A stretch of 64,000 nucleotides of DNA from Lentisphaerales bacterium (GTDB lineage: Bacteria > Verrucomicrobiota > Lentisphaeria > Lentisphaerales > Lentisphaeraceae). Positions within the stretch are counted from its first letter, which is position 1. Every line of letters starts with the position of its first letter. The translations under genes and the position numbers were made by a program. This document shows, one piece after another, positions 1 to 7,951 of the stretch. The DNA lies in contig JAKVBD010000019.1 of assembly GCA_022446985.1 (NCBI GenBank), forward strand, positions 1 to 64,000, written 5' to 3'. Below the pieces are notes generated by a model. That model was not told where the DNA came from. It was given only the letters and a program-made list of their open reading frames with translations, and did no database searches.

Positions 1-1
1 A

Positions 2-52
2 GCAAAAAAAGCTGAACAAAGACGATTCATAAAAATTATGACTATTGACTAA
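2..52 (+). CDS. possible 3' end of a gene entering from upstream
   Basis: An open frame runs from the window edge to a TAA at 50-52 and would encode a basic 16-residue tail ending in IKIMTID. It has no start in the window and is too short to identify. The rest of 1-183 holds only a candidate promoter for the kinase gene. Low confidence that it is coding. Confidence 0.25.
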   Translation, partial: AKKAEQRRFIKIMTID

Positions 53-147
53 AACTTAGATTACTTGCCGAACACTTTTGACATTGAGCTTTTTTAAAAT
101 AAACGATTTGAGATGCTTTAAACCTTTAATTAATCTGCTCTAATATT

Positions 148-153
148 TATAAT
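148..153 (+). promoter_or_regulatory. candidate -10 box for the first kinase gene
   Basis: A perfect TATAAT lies about 30 bases before the proposed TTG start. The matching -35 region (TTTAAT near 125-130) is poor. An isolated TTGACA at 78-83 has no well-spaced -10. Sequence match only. Confidence 0.3.
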
Positions 154-183
154 GGCCTATCCCATAACTTATAGGCTGGTATC

Positions 184-1728
184 TTGTCTCAAAAAAATGT
201 CAAAACTACTGCGATGGACAAAACATCTGTAGTGCTTAAAGATGAGCCCGAAAACGAGCAGATTTTAAAGAAAAACAACAAATATCGTATCCACGAAAAA
301 ATCGCTCAAGGCGGCACAGCCGATATCTTCCTTGCCAAAGACTCTAATTGCCGACGCAATGTAGCTCTTAAAGTTATGCAAAATGCCGATAACCTGGAAG
401 AAGAAACTATTCATAGGTTCATCGAAGAAGCTCAAATAGCCGCTCAACTTGATCACCCAAATATTTTACCTATCTATGATTTAACTACAGACGGCCAAGG
501 TACCCCATTTTATGCCATGAAACTGGTTAAAGGCGATACCCTTGAATCTATTTTAAATCGCTTGAAAGCTCAAGACCCTAAAACAACCGCTGAGTACCCA
601 CTTTCTAAGCTATTGATCATTTTTCAAAAAATTTGCGATGGCGTTGCGTTTGCAGCATCCAGAAAAGTCGTTCACAGAGACCTCAAACCGGAAAATATCA
701 TGATCGGTCAATTTGGTGAGGTTTTCATTATGGACTGGGGTATAGCAAAAGTTATGAATTACGAGCCCCATACTCCGTCAAAAGCATCCTCAAGTACAGA
801 AGAGATTGACCGTTTGCGCTTAGACGACAGCCTTAGTGTACAGACAACAATACAAGGACAAATTCTTGGAACTCCTGGCTTTATGGCACCTGAACAGGTT
901 ATAGACAGTTCAAACGTTGATACTTCTGCAGATATATATGCCCTCGGTGGGATCCTCTACAATATATTAACCCTGTTGAATCCCCACGCAGAAATTGCCA
1001 TAAAACCTCTCATGAAAAGTAAAATAGCCGGAAAAATACCGACTCCAGAAAAAAGGATTCATGACTCAAAGGTTCATCTTATCCATTTACCGGGTAAAAA
1101 AATACCATCTGCACTAAGTTCTGTATGTCAAAAAGCCATGTCTTTAAATCCTTACGAAAGATACCATACAGTTGAAGAATTCAGCGCCGAGATCAATTTA
1201 TATATTGAAGGCTATGCAACTCAAGCCGAAGGGGCCAGTCAGTGGCGACTGTTAAAGTTACTTTTTCTTCGGCATAAAAGACTAGGGTTTTATTTGTTCA
1301 CTCTTTTCGCCGTTATCATCTCATTTACCGTTATGAATTCCCTGAAACTTCAAGATGCGGAGTTTGAGTCAACAAGTGCAAAGTCAGACATACAACAAAG
1401 CAAAAGTCAAATTTCTAAGAATTTGCATGTCTTAAATACCCTGCGTTCAACAATGCGAAAGCTACGAGGACTGACTCCAGAAATTGAAAGTCAGGTCGAC
1501 CAACTTGTCATACAGAAAGATTACAAACGAGCTTTAGAAGTTGTTAATACTTTTATAAGCTTTCAGTCATCTGAAACACTTTACTTACAAAAAATAAATA
1601 TCCTGATTCAGTTACGAGAGAGAAAAAAGGCTTTAAAAACAATCAAAGTGGCATTACGTGAATATCCTGAAAGCGAGGCTATTCTGCTATTAAAGAAAAT
1701 GTTAAACGAAAATACAACTAATGATTAA
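184..1728 (+). CDS. membrane-anchored Ser/Thr protein kinase
   Basis: This is a Hanks-type Ser/Thr kinase with a C-terminal sensor or scaffold region. The glycine-rich loop IAQGGTADI is at residues 40-48, the ATP lysine of VALK at 63, the catalytic HRDLKPEN at 164-171, a DWG magnesium motif at 184-186 (DWG for DFG is common in planctomycete and Lentisphaera kinases) and the APE motif near 235. One membrane helix spans about residues 367-386. It is followed by a roughly 125-residue, probably periplasmic tail with coiled-coil and TPR-like character. The start is uncertain: the TTG at 184 has no clear Shine-Dalgarno, and the ATG at 214 would also keep the whole kinase domain. A small lipoprotein gene follows at once, and I infer co-transcription. 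The ligand and substrates cannot be read from the sequence. Confidence 0.9.
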   Translation: MSQKNVKTTAMDKTSVVLKDEPENEQILKKNNKYRIHEKIAQGGTADIFLAKDSNCRRNVALKVMQNADNLEEETIHRFIEEAQIAAQLDHPNILPIYDLTTDGQGTPFYAMKLVKGDTLESILNRLKAQDPKTTAEYPLSKLLIIFQKICDGVAFAASRKVVHRDLKPENIMIGQFGEVFIMDWGIAKVMNYEPHTPSKASSSTEEIDRLRLDDSLSVQTTIQGQILGTPGFMAPEQVIDSSNVDTSADIYALGGILYNILTLLNPHAEIAIKPLMKSKIAGKIPTPEKRIHDSKVHLIHLPGKKIPSALSSVCQKAMSLNPYERYHTVEEFSAEINLYIEGYATQAEGASQWRLLKLLFLRHKRLGFYLFTLFAVIISFTVMNSLKLQDAEFESTSAKSDIQQSKSQISKNLHVLNTLRSTMRKLRGLTPEIESQVDQLVIQKDYKRALEVVNTFISFQSSETLYLQKINILIQLRERKKALKTIKVALREYPESEAILLLKKMLNENTTND

Positions 1729-1738
1729 TGGCGCTTAT

Positions 1739-2044
1739 ATGAAAATCACTCTTTTGGTCACTGCTGTTCTTTTACTTTGCTCTTGTGCTATGCCTATCTC
1801 TATCGAGTCTTTTGAAAAAGAGCTTCGCAAAAACTCATCAAACTCAAGCACACTTAGTAAAAGTAAATGGCAAAACGGTATATTTTACCAAGGTTACGAA
1901 GGTGAATACCATTACTTTTACATCGATCCGGGCCTCGGTTTTCCTAAGAAATATAAAGTACTTCGAAGTGAATTAGAGATACTTCACCAATACCCATATA
2001 CCGATAACAGAAAAGCCTGGCTTCCCTACGCTGACGTAAAATAA
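1739..2044 (+). CDS. small putative lipoprotein
   Basis: A 101-residue protein beginning MKITLLVTAVLLLCSC, a short hydrophobic signal ending in a lipobox-like L-C-S-C, so lipidation at Cys16 is likely. I chose the ATG at 1739 because the signal peptide starts there; the frame also opens at 1721, inside the kinase gene. The mature part is polar and aromatic (several Tyr and Phe residues) with no domain I recognise. It follows the kinase by 10 bases, so the two are probably co-transcribed. The function is unknown. Confidence 0.65.
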   Translation: MKITLLVTAVLLLCSCAMPISIESFEKELRKNSSNSSTLSKSKWQNGIFYQGYEGEYHYFYIDPGLGFPKKYKVLRSELEILHQYPYTDNRKAWLPYADVK

Positions 2045-2054
2045 GAATATTTTA

Positions 2055-2120
2055 CAGCTCAGGGCTATTTATTTATCATAGTTTGATTAACTTTTTGATA
2101 AATAAGTCAAACCTGAGCTG
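2055..2120 (+). promoter_or_regulatory. nested stem-loop directly before hemH
   Basis: An outer stem pairs 2055-2063 (CAGCTCAGG) with 2112-2120 (CCTGAGCTG). An inner stem pairs 2070-2078 (TATTTATCA) with 2096-2104 (TGATAAATA). A small AGTT/AACT pairing lies in the loop. Both 9-bp stems are perfect. The 3' arm ends five bases before the hemH ATG, so the folded RNA would cover the ribosome-binding region; no strong Shine-Dalgarno is visible outside the stem. It could be a translational control element or a terminator-like end for the lipoprotein gene, but no U-tract follows. Confidence 0.55.
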
Positions 2121-2125
2121 CATTA

Positions 2126-3103
2126 ATGAATAAACTGGGATTACTGCTGATTCAACTGGGTTCGCCCAAAAGCCCCAAAGTTGAAGATGTTAAAGCATTT
2201 TTAAAAGATTTCTTAGGCGACCCGCGGGTTGTCGATAATCAAAGCCTGACTTGGAAACTCGTTCTTAAACTTTTTATCCTCCCCACAAGGTCACCTAAAT
2301 CCGCTGAAGCCTACTCTGAAATTTGGGATGGAGAAACATTTCCACTCTTTAAATACACCGAGTCTTTCAGTAAAAAACTTGCTGAATCGATAGATCATTC
2401 AAATGTAGAATTGGCTCACTCTTATATTTTAAGTTCGCCAAATGTTACTGATCAAATCAAAATGCTCAAATCTAAGGGCTGCGACACGATACGTGTAATC
2501 CCGATGTTCCCACAATATTGCGAAGCGACAACTCTGTCCTGTCAAGATGCGGTTGACAAAGCTCTTGAAGAAGTCAGTGGTGTCGATATTAAATTCATCG
2601 AATCTTTTCACAATAGCCCGGCCTACATAAATAATTCGGCTAAGATGATCAATAAATCTCTGGAAGGTAAAGAAGTCGACAAACTGCTTTTCTCTTTTCA
2701 CGGTTACCCCATAAGGCGCATTCGTGGTGGAGACCCATACCTTGATCAATGCTTGGAAACTGCCACTCTGATTGCAAATAATGTGGATCTGGATAAAGAT
2801 AAAATTCAAGTAACTTTTCAATCACGTTTCGGCCGTGAGCCCTGGCTAATGCCCGGCTCGGAAGAAACGATTATCGAGCTTGCTGATAAAGGTGCTAAGA
2901 AGCTCGCGATTGTTTGTCCGGCCTTTGTCGTCGACAACCTTGAAACCGAAGAAGAAGTCGGTTTGGGCCTCAAAGAGGTCTTCCTTGAAAATGGCGGGGA
3001 GGAATTCATCGTTATTCCTTGTCTGAATGACGACAAACAATGGATCGATGAATTTTCTACCGACATCCTTTTACCTGAAGGCCCTGAAAAACCTGATGCC
3101 TAG
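2126..3103 (+). CDS. hemH: ferrochelatase
   Basis: Ferrochelatase inserts Fe2+ into protoporphyrin IX (or coproporphyrin III) in the last steps of heme synthesis. The 325-residue length is typical. The N-terminus LGLLLIQLGSPKSP is the family signature, the metal-site histidine is in SFHG (H192), the conserved FQSRFGREPW is at about 231-240, and the acidic CPAFVVDNLETEEE segment (about 264-277) supplies the second metal-site region. An N-terminal DPRVVD also matches. No other heme gene is nearby. The start follows a large hairpin that may govern translation. Confidence 0.95.
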   Translation: MNKLGLLLIQLGSPKSPKVEDVKAFLKDFLGDPRVVDNQSLTWKLVLKLFILPTRSPKSAEAYSEIWDGETFPLFKYTESFSKKLAESIDHSNVELAHSYILSSPNVTDQIKMLKSKGCDTIRVIPMFPQYCEATTLSCQDAVDKALEEVSGVDIKFIESFHNSPAYINNSAKMINKSLEGKEVDKLLFSFHGYPIRRIRGGDPYLDQCLETATLIANNVDLDKDKIQVTFQSRFGREPWLMPGSEETIIELADKGAKKLAIVCPAFVVDNLETEEEVGLGLKEVFLENGGEEFIVIPCLNDDKQWIDEFSTDILLPEGPEKPDA

Positions 3104-3202
3104 CCAAAATAGCTCACTGTTTAAGAAGGCTCATGTATAACTGTTCAGGATCAAGGCTGCTGTTATGCGAAGAAACACTGTGAAACTTGTCCCTATAAAG
3201 GT

Positions 3203-4552
3203 ATGGATAAACACCCGGACGGTTCTCTTTCTCCTACTGATAGAAATGTTTTAAAAACCATGTTCCTGACCTTATTTGTCGATCTTATAGGTTTCTCAAT
3301 CATCTTCCCACTTTTCCCAAACATGCTGGAATTTTACCAATTACAAGAAGGTAATTCCGGACTGTTCGGTACTCTTATGGGTTGGATTGAAAGAGTTACA
3401 GGATCTTCAAATAGTCATGCTGCCCTTGCACTCTTTGGTGGTGCATTAGTTTTCATTTATTCCTTTTTACAGTTTATCATGGCTCCTGTTTTTGGGACGA
3501 TATCAGATAAAGTCGGCCGACGTCCAATTCTATTGTTTTCGATTGCAGGAATAGCTCTATCTTATGCTCTTTGGTTCTTTTCTGGTAGCTTTTTGATTTT
3601 AGTCATTTCAAGACTTCTCTCAGGCTTAATGGGAAGTAACATCACTACAGCAACTGCTGCTGTTGCCGATGTTACATCTGAAAAAACACGTTCTAAAGGA
3701 ATGGCTATTATTGGTATTGCCTTTGGTCTGGGCTTCATCCTTGGTCCAGCCATAGGTGGTATAAGTGCAGCTGTTTGGGATATGTCGACAATAAGTAATT
3801 GGAAGGATTATGGCGTAAACCCTTTTTCTGCTCCTGCACTAGTCGCTTTCTTATTAACTGTATGGAACTGGATTTTTGTCTTTAGAAAGTTCCCTGAAAC
3901 ACTGGCTCCTGAACTTCGAGGTAAAGGAAAAGAAAGCAGAACTATAAACCCACTAAAGCTCTTCCATGTTGAAAGCTACCCGGGAGTCAGTTCTGTCATC
4001 TGGATTAACTTTGTCTTCCTATCGGCTTTCGGAGCTGCGGAGAATATGCTGACATTTTTAACTTTCGAAAAGCTCGGTTATGGTCCAGGTCAGAATGCCG
4101 CCCTATTTGTTTTTATTGGTTTTGTACTGGCAATGGTTCAAGGCGGCTATGTCCGTAGAAAAGCATCTGATGTTGGAGAAGATATAGTTACCAAAAAAGG
4201 TTTTGTTATTCTTATTCCTGGTTTAGCTCTTGTTGCACTGGCTGGTAGTTTACAGAGTCTACTTGTTCTACTTATAGGCTTATTCTTTATGGCAGTAGGT
4301 TCGGCAATGATCATCCCATGTTTAACGTCCTTAGTATCAATGTACGCACCAGCGGAAGAACAAGGCCGTATATTAGGAGTTTACCGTTCCGTTGGTGCTT
4401 TAGGCAGAACTGTAGGCCCAATTCTTGGTGGAATCTTGTATTGGAAGTTCAGTTATGCCAGCCCGTATATCGTCGCTGCAGTAGCTGTTATCATTCCATT
4501 GATGATGACTGTAAAGCTACCAAATTTCAGAAAAGAATCAGCGGCGACGTGA
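3203..4552 (+). CDS. MFS transporter, TetA/multidrug-like
   Basis: A 449-residue integral membrane protein with about 12 hydrophobic helices. The first (FLTLFVDLIGFSIIFPLFP) matches the TetA/DHA1 type of drug:H+ antiporters, and the loop 2-3 motif reads GTISDKVGRRP at about residue 97. A longer than usual first periplasmic loop (GNSGLFGTLMGWIERVTGSS) and another near residue 190-205 are seen, as in other PVC members. The substrate is unknown. The frame stays open upstream for 78 bases (back to TAA at 3122) and encodes a Cys-rich stretch, but without a usable start codon; see findings. Its 3' end overlaps fliJ on the other strand by 15 bases. Confidence 0.85.
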   Translation: MDKHPDGSLSPTDRNVLKTMFLTLFVDLIGFSIIFPLFPNMLEFYQLQEGNSGLFGTLMGWIERVTGSSNSHAALALFGGALVFIYSFLQFIMAPVFGTISDKVGRRPILLFSIAGIALSYALWFFSGSFLILVISRLLSGLMGSNITTATAAVADVTSEKTRSKGMAIIGIAFGLGFILGPAIGGISAAVWDMSTISNWKDYGVNPFSAPALVAFLLTVWNWIFVFRKFPETLAPELRGKGKESRTINPLKLFHVESYPGVSSVIWINFVFLSAFGAAENMLTFLTFEKLGYGPGQNAALFVFIGFVLAMVQGGYVRRKASDVGEDIVTKKGFVILIPGLALVALAGSLQSLLVLLIGLFFMAVGSAMIIPCLTSLVSMYAPAEEQGRILGVYRSVGALGRTVGPILGGILYWKFSYASPYIVAAVAVIIPLMMTVKLPNFRKESAAT

Positions 4553-4966
4553 GTTTGCAATATCGTCGAATTCAGCTTGCTCAATTCGGCGATTCTCTTC
4601 CTTCCAAAGACCTTTTTCTTTATCTTGATGAGTTTCAAGTTTTCGAGTTTCAAGGATTTTTCTATTAAGATCCTTTTTAAGATTCTCGATATTGACATCA
4701 CATTTCTTAAGCTTCTCTATGAGTTCTGCGGTGCGGATTCTCACCCCTTCCAAATAACGCTCGTTCATACGAAAATCAGCGATATCAACAGTCCCCTTAC
4801 TTTTAAGCCTCTTTTTACTTTCTAAGCTTTCTCCCTGAAGTTGCTCTAGCTCTTCTTGGTAAGATTTTTTCTCGGCAAGAGCCTTAGCTACTTCTGCACG
4901 TGCCTGTTCCTCCTGAATCTTTCTGACTCTTAAGACTCCAGCTAAAGAATAAATAAACTTTTTCAT
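4538..4966 (-). CDS. fliJ: FliJ-like flagellar export chaperone
   Basis: A 142-residue, almost wholly helical, charged protein starting MKKFIYSLAGVLRVRKIQEE. This matches FliJ, the coiled-coil stalk that sits in the FliI hexamer and couples the flagellar export ATPase to the gate. The assignment rests on this N-terminal pattern, the coiled-coil composition and its place right after fliI. The ATG at 4966 overlaps the fliI stop by one base (TGATG), so translational coupling is likely; an in-frame TTG one codon earlier is less likely as a start. Confidence 0.8.
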   Translation of the reverse strand: MKKFIYSLAGVLRVRKIQEEQARAEVAKALAEKKSYQEELEQLQGESLESKKRLKSKGTVDIADFRMNERYLEGVRIRTAELIEKLKKCDVNIENLKKDLNRKILETRKLETHQDKEKGLWKEENRRIEQAEFDDIANSRRR

Positions 4967-6300
4967 CAATAACTCAACTCAAGAAGATTTGCATAAACCT
5001 CTTCCCATGAGGTTTTGTCATGTATTCCCTGCCCTAAAAACTCTTCTATAGAAGGATTTTGCTGAATCGCTCTATCTATATTTGGATTCGAACCTTTGAC
5101 GTAAGCACCTATATTAATCATATCTTCAGCTTCCCTGTAGGTCGCCATAAGACGCCGTATTCCGATATTTGCCTGTAGGTGTTCTTGATCTGTGACATCT
5201 TTAATCACACGACTAACACTTTCCAGAACATCGATAGACGGATACCTTCCACGAGATGCAATTTTCCTAGACAAAACGATATGACCATCAATAATACTTC
5301 GCACTGTATCACCGATGATGTCATTCATATCATCTCCTTCAACAAGCACTGTTATAAAAGCCGTTATACTTCCTTTAGAACTGCGACCAGGCCTTTCTAA
5401 AAGTTTGGGAAGCATGGAAAAAACTGATGGAGGATAGCCTTTAGTCGTTGGTGGCTCACCGGCAGAAAGACCTATCTCTCTCTGTGCCATAGCATAACGA
5501 GTGACTGAATCCATAACAAACAAGACATCATCCCCTTCATCTCTAAAATATTCCGCGATAGCCATGGCTGTATCTGCACCTCTAACTCGGTGAAGTGCAG
5601 TTTGGTCAGAGGTGACACATACAACTATAGAATTCGCCAAGCCTTCTTCCCCCAATGACTCCTCTATGAAATCTAGGACTTCTTTACCACGTTCACCAAT
5701 CAATGCAATAACATTCACCTGTGCTAAACAATTGCGGCTTATCATACCCAGCATGGTAGACTTACCAACACCAGAGCCTGCAAAAATACCAACACGTTGT
5801 CCTTTTCCGCATGTGATACAGGAATCAATGGCTTTAACACCTGTAAGAAACTTTTCATTTATTCGCGGGCGACTAAATGGATCGGGCGCTGTACGCAAGA
5901 CTGACATGTCGACACCGGTTATAGGACCTTTACCATCTAGTGGGCGCCCCATACCATCAATCACTCTTCCCAAAAGAGCTCGTGAAACTTTTACTCGAAA
6001 CCCTTCATTACAAGGAGTGACTCGAGCGCCCGGTCGAACAGAATTTAAATGGTCTACAGGAGTAAGCATAATCCTATCACCATCAAAGCCGACGACTTCT
6101 GCTATATGGCGTTCGCCTTTTACATCATCATGTATATAAACTTGATCACCGAAAGAAACATTTGGACCGGTTGATTCAATCAATAGCCCGGTAACACGAG
6201 TGACTCGGCCAACATTCAGAGAAAAATCGCTTTCTTTTATATTATCAACGATACGCTTACAATTGCGACTTAGTATGGACTTACTCTGCAACACCGCCAC
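4966..6300 (-). CDS. fliI: flagellum-specific ATP synthase
   Basis: The 444-residue ATPase of the flagellar type III export apparatus, homologous to F1-ATPase beta. Walker A is GSGVGKST at about residue 174, Walker B is the LFVMDSVTRYAMAQRE region (VLFVMD), and the conserved GEPPTTKGYPPSVFSMLP segment is intact. It lies between fliH and fliJ with short overlaps at both ends, the standard fliHIJ arrangement. Injectisome ATPases (SctN) are close relatives; the neighbouring fliF and fliG favour the flagellar assignment. Confidence 0.93.
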   Translation of the reverse strand: MAVLQSKSILSRNCKRIVDNIKESDFSLNVGRVTRVTGLLIESTGPNVSFGDQVYIHDDVKGERHIAEVVGFDGDRIMLTPVDHLNSVRPGARVTPCNEGFRVKVSRALLGRVIDGMGRPLDGKGPITGVDMSVLRTAPDPFSRPRINEKFLTGVKAIDSCITCGKGQRVGIFAGSGVGKSTMLGMISRNCLAQVNVIALIGERGKEVLDFIEESLGEEGLANSIVVCVTSDQTALHRVRGADTAMAIAEYFRDEGDDVLFVMDSVTRYAMAQREIGLSAGEPPTTKGYPPSVFSMLPKLLERPGRSSKGSITAFITVLVEGDDMNDIIGDTVRSIIDGHIVLSRKIASRGRYPSIDVLESVSRVIKDVTDQEHLQANIGIRRLMATYREAEDMINIGAYVKGSNPNIDRAIQQNPSIEEFLGQGIHDKTSWEEVYANLLELSY

Positions 6301-6925
6301 CTTCTTTCACAGAATCAAAGTGATCTTTAAGAACCTGTAGGCGGCTGTCTAATGTTAGATCTATAAAACCTTGTTTGTAGTCAATTATGGCTCCGCCTGG
6401 TGTGATATTCATACATTCCTCGCAGGTGATCTTTGATGAATTAATCCTCTCTGCTACATAAGATAAATCTTCAGCATGTAATTTTAAAGTGATATTTGAA
6501 TCTGTAAAAATATCTTTTATTGAAGATTTTATAAGGTCAACTAACTGTTCTTTTTTAACACATTCACGTCGAATGATTCTTTCTGCCAGCTTCATGCTCA
6601 TATTGCAGACTTCATTGATAAACTGTACTTCTAATTCGTTAAATGATCTCTGAAATGACTCCGTCAGTTGATTTAACCTAGGATCAAACTGACTTTTTAT
6701 TTGAGCGTTTTCGGCTTGTAGAGCTTCTATCTGCGGCTGTAAAGAAGCCTGAGTTTCTTGTACACCCTGCTCATAAGCTGCATCAATTTCTTCCTGTGAG
6801 TGATTAGCCTCTTCTTCTACAGGACTGTCTTCATTTTGCGAGATTTCATCTTGAAAGAAAACTTCTACATTTGAAGATGTTGAACGAAATTTAAACTTGC
6901 CAAGTTGAAAGCCAGCATCAGACAT
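6281..6925 (-). CDS. fliH: FliH-like regulator of the export ATPase
   Basis: A 214-residue protein with an acidic N-terminus, a long Gln/Glu-rich coiled coil (about residues 50-115) and a C-terminal domain with AERIIRRECVKKEQLVDLIK, as in FliH/SctL. These proteins form the peripheral stator and inhibit FliI. I prefer the ATG at 6925, preceded by GAGGAAG and overlapping the fliG stop by 8 bases; the frame also opens at 6946. It overlaps fliI by 20 bases. Sequence conservation in this family is low, so position in the operon is part of the evidence. Confidence 0.82.
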   Translation of the reverse strand: MSDAGFQLGKFKFRSTSSNVEVFFQDEISQNEDSPVEEEANHSQEEIDAAYEQGVQETQASLQPQIEALQAENAQIKSQFDPRLNQLTESFQRSFNELEVQFINEVCNMSMKLAERIIRRECVKKEQLVDLIKSSIKDIFTDSNITLKLHAEDLSYVAERINSSKITCEECMNITPGGAIIDYKQGFIDLTLDSRLQVLKDHFDSVKEGGGVAE

Positions 6926-7936
6926 ATTCTTCTTCCTCACCGCCAATATTGATACTCAACTCACCTGCTGCCTCAAGAGATCGTACAAGTGTTACTATAT
7001 CTTTTTGAACTATGTGGACTTCAGAAAGCTTAACTTTACCACTTAGCTCCATTTCCTCTAACAAGTTCTCACGGGCTCGTTTAGATAAATTACCTGCAAA
7101 CTTTTCGAATAGCTCTTCTTTGACTCCACGGAGCGCAAGTGGAAGTTTCTCCATAGGAACATCGCGCATAAGTCTTTGAAGGTCTGAGTCTGTCATCTTC
7201 GCGATATCTTCGAAAGTAAAGAGCTGGCCGGCGATTTCCGAGGCCAGATCAGGAGAAGAATCCTGAATGGCACCAAGCATTTGATCACCAAGTTCTTTAT
7301 CCAGACTCTGTAAGATTTCAGCCACCATTTTTGGACCACCGATGTCTTTTTCATCTTTGCCTTTTTTACTGGCAATTTTACTCACGACATTCCTTATGAA
7401 AACCTGCTCAATTCGCGAGACAATATCCTGCTTTGTAGGAGTCGGAGATGCGAGCCTTAAAATAATCTCTGTCCTTAAGTCATCGTCTAAAAAGCCGAGA
7501 ATCTCAGCTACTTTATGAGATGGCAGAAAACCAAGAATAATACTTATGGTTGAAGGCTGCTCTTTTGAGAGAAAGTTTGCCAAGTCTGTAGACTTTATCT
7601 CTAACAATGAACGGAAAGCCTGACGGTTTTTTTCTTCTAGCTTGGCTTTCTCTAAAAGCTCATTTGCCTTTCTTCACCGACAACTTCCGTTAAAAGCATC
7701 TTTGCCCGGTCTTCTCCACCAACAACTGGGTTGGCTTTCATACGACCGGTTAATTCTGTTAAGGCTTCTGTCTTTTCATCATCCGAAACATTATCTAAAG
7801 CCCAAATTGCCTGGGTAATCTTCTCTAAGCAGTCCTGAGAAAGGACTTTCATTACCTTTGCGGCATCTCCTTTATCTAGAGCCAGAAGTACTATTGCGGC
7901 TTTTCTGGCTGGATCACTTTCGGTATATGTCGACAT
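6918..7936 (-). pseudogene. fliG: flagellar motor switch protein FliG, frameshifted
   Basis: FliG is the rotor protein that binds FliF and, through its C-terminal domain, the MotA stator. Here it lies in two frames. The N-terminal part (from ATG 7936, GGAG five bases upstream, to a stop at 7652) encodes DPARKAAIVLLALDKGDAAK. The middle and C-terminal part continues in another frame down to 6918 (SIILGFLPSHKVAEIL and KLPLALRGVKEELFEKF are conserved FliG segments). Adding one A in the GAAGAAAGG run near 7675 restores a continuous 339-residue protein reading GEEKANELLEKAKLEEKNR at the junction, a normal FliG length. The downstream frame has no decay, so either the lesion is very recent or it is a sequencing error. 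Confidence 0.88.
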
Positions 7937-7951
7937 CTTCACTCCAGACTA

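Noticed and set aside
5084..5094. GGATTCGAACC, the complement of a tRNA T-arm consensus
   Set aside because: It lies inside the fliI coding frame and no acceptor or anticodon arm can be drawn around it.
5612..6139. Long open frame opposite fliI, 175 codons
   Set aside because: It is a shadow of the fliI frame on the other strand, with no ribosome site or recognisable protein. The same holds for similar long antisense frames opposite thrS, glmS, ligA, uvrA and the heme proteins.
7652..7700. Programmed ribosomal frameshift in fliG
   Set aside because: The codons at the join (GAA AGG) do not form a slippery heptamer and no downstream pseudoknot is evident; an indel is simpler.
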